NCBI RefSeq assembly: GCF_038502225.1
Contig: NC_091391.1
Span: 6,421,403-6,485,402 of the forward strand
DNA: 64,000 nucleotides
From: Cherax quadricarinatus
Taxonomy: Eukaryota; Arthropoda; Malacostraca; Decapoda; Parastacidae
Direction: 5' to 3'
The position numbers and the translations under genes were made by a program. Within the stretch, counting starts at the first letter, position 1. Every line of letters starts with the position of its first letter. The notes beneath the pieces were generated by a model. It made no database searches, was not told the origin of the DNA, and worked only from the letters and a program-made list of their open reading frames with translations. This document shows, in pieces, positions 63,661-64,000 of the stretch.

Positions 63661-64000
63661 TATACGTAAGGCGGAAGATGTCTGAGGTCTCTGGCCTCGG
63701 TGCTCGTACCGGAAATAATTTACATACTCCAGACAATCTTACACACATCAACACTGTTTCTTAACCCTGGCAACAGAAGAAAGTATTAACCCAGCATTTG
63801 GCACAAAGTACGCTAATAATTATGTAATTATTATATAATTATTATTATAATGATGATATCCTGGGAGTTGCAAGAGGAATAGACATTTTGTTGTTGTTGA
63901 TGGAAGCAGAGGGTACCATGGGCAGAGGGTACCATGGGCAGAGGGTACCATGGGCAGAGTGGAAATAGCTAAGTTGTCCTGGCAGCCCCCCACACTAATC
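63661..64000. other. AT-rich tail region with a 17-bp triplet repeat
   Basis: 63810-63860 is ATTATAAT-rich. At 63906-63957 'gcagagggtaccatggg' is repeated three times. No gene seen. Confidence 0.6.

Noticed and set aside
63125..63685. 186-codon Cys/Thr repeat ORF and its antisense counterparts
   Set aside because: Produced by a 21-bp tandem repeat that is stop-free on both strands, inside an expanded SINE.

Overview
This window looks like repeat-dominated intergenic DNA from a large eukaryotic genome. I infer an arthropod, most probably a decapod crustacean. The repeat mix suggests this: CR1/L2-like LINEs ending in short tandem tails, an RTE-like LINE, tRNA-headed SINEs, Tigger and piggyBac-like MITEs, and Penelope-like debris. 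The species assignment is an inference from repeat style, not a match I could run. I find no convincing host protein-coding gene, no rRNA gene, no functional tRNA gene and no CRISPR array. Every ORF I can interpret belongs to a transposable element or to a minisatellite that happens to stay open.

Layout. 0-5.7 kb: a degenerate RTE-like LINE relic, then a Tigger-type DNA transposon (1004-4303) split by an almost complete RTE-like LINE ('LINE-A'), then Tigger and LINE-C debris. 5.7-10.2 kb: two copies of a non-autonomous element built from the 5' and 3' ends of LINE-A, flanking a second LINE-A copy. 10-14.7 kb: Tigger MITEs, a piggyBac-like MITE, tRNA-headed SINEs and a 32-bp minisatellite inside one SINE. 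14.8-21.5 kb: two L2/CR1-like 'LINE-B' copies, the older one broken by at least three further insertions. 23.4-25.3 kb: the LINE-A derivative with an internally deleted Tigger inside it. 25.5-32.4 kb: foldback elements with hammerhead-ribozyme-like cores, and a three-level nest in which LINE-C sits in a LINE-A derivative that sits in another LINE-C. The inner LINE-C is about 4.5 kb and has a zinc-finger ORF1. 32.4-37 kb: a Tigger with an internal minisatellite, a Penelope-like relic, a hAT-like MITE and a CCTAA-tailed retroposon. 38-44.5 kb: two more LINE-B copies head to tail. 45-51 kb: simple repeats holding a 5'-truncated LINE-C, a 37-bp minisatellite interrupted by a well-preserved tRNA-SINE, and a 42-bp minisatellite. 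51.3-53.6 kb: a G-rich ~26-bp minisatellite open in several frames. 53.9-61.2 kb: five same-strand copies of a CR1-like 'LINE-D', each bounded by GT microsatellite; one keeps an 882-codon ORF2. 61.2-64 kb: an inverted block of the 42-bp minisatellite, then one SINE in which two different internal segments have grown into arrays.

How the parts relate. Nested insertions with readable target-site duplications allow relative dating. Short non-autonomous elements reuse LINE 3' ends. Several minisatellites can be traced to internal segments of SINEs present in single copy elsewhere in the window. The most interesting signals are the three families of short foldback retroposons that share a hammerhead-like core (TGATRAAGC-type box, short stem, CGAAACGT), the LINE-D/(GT)n association, and the birth of minisatellites from SINEs.
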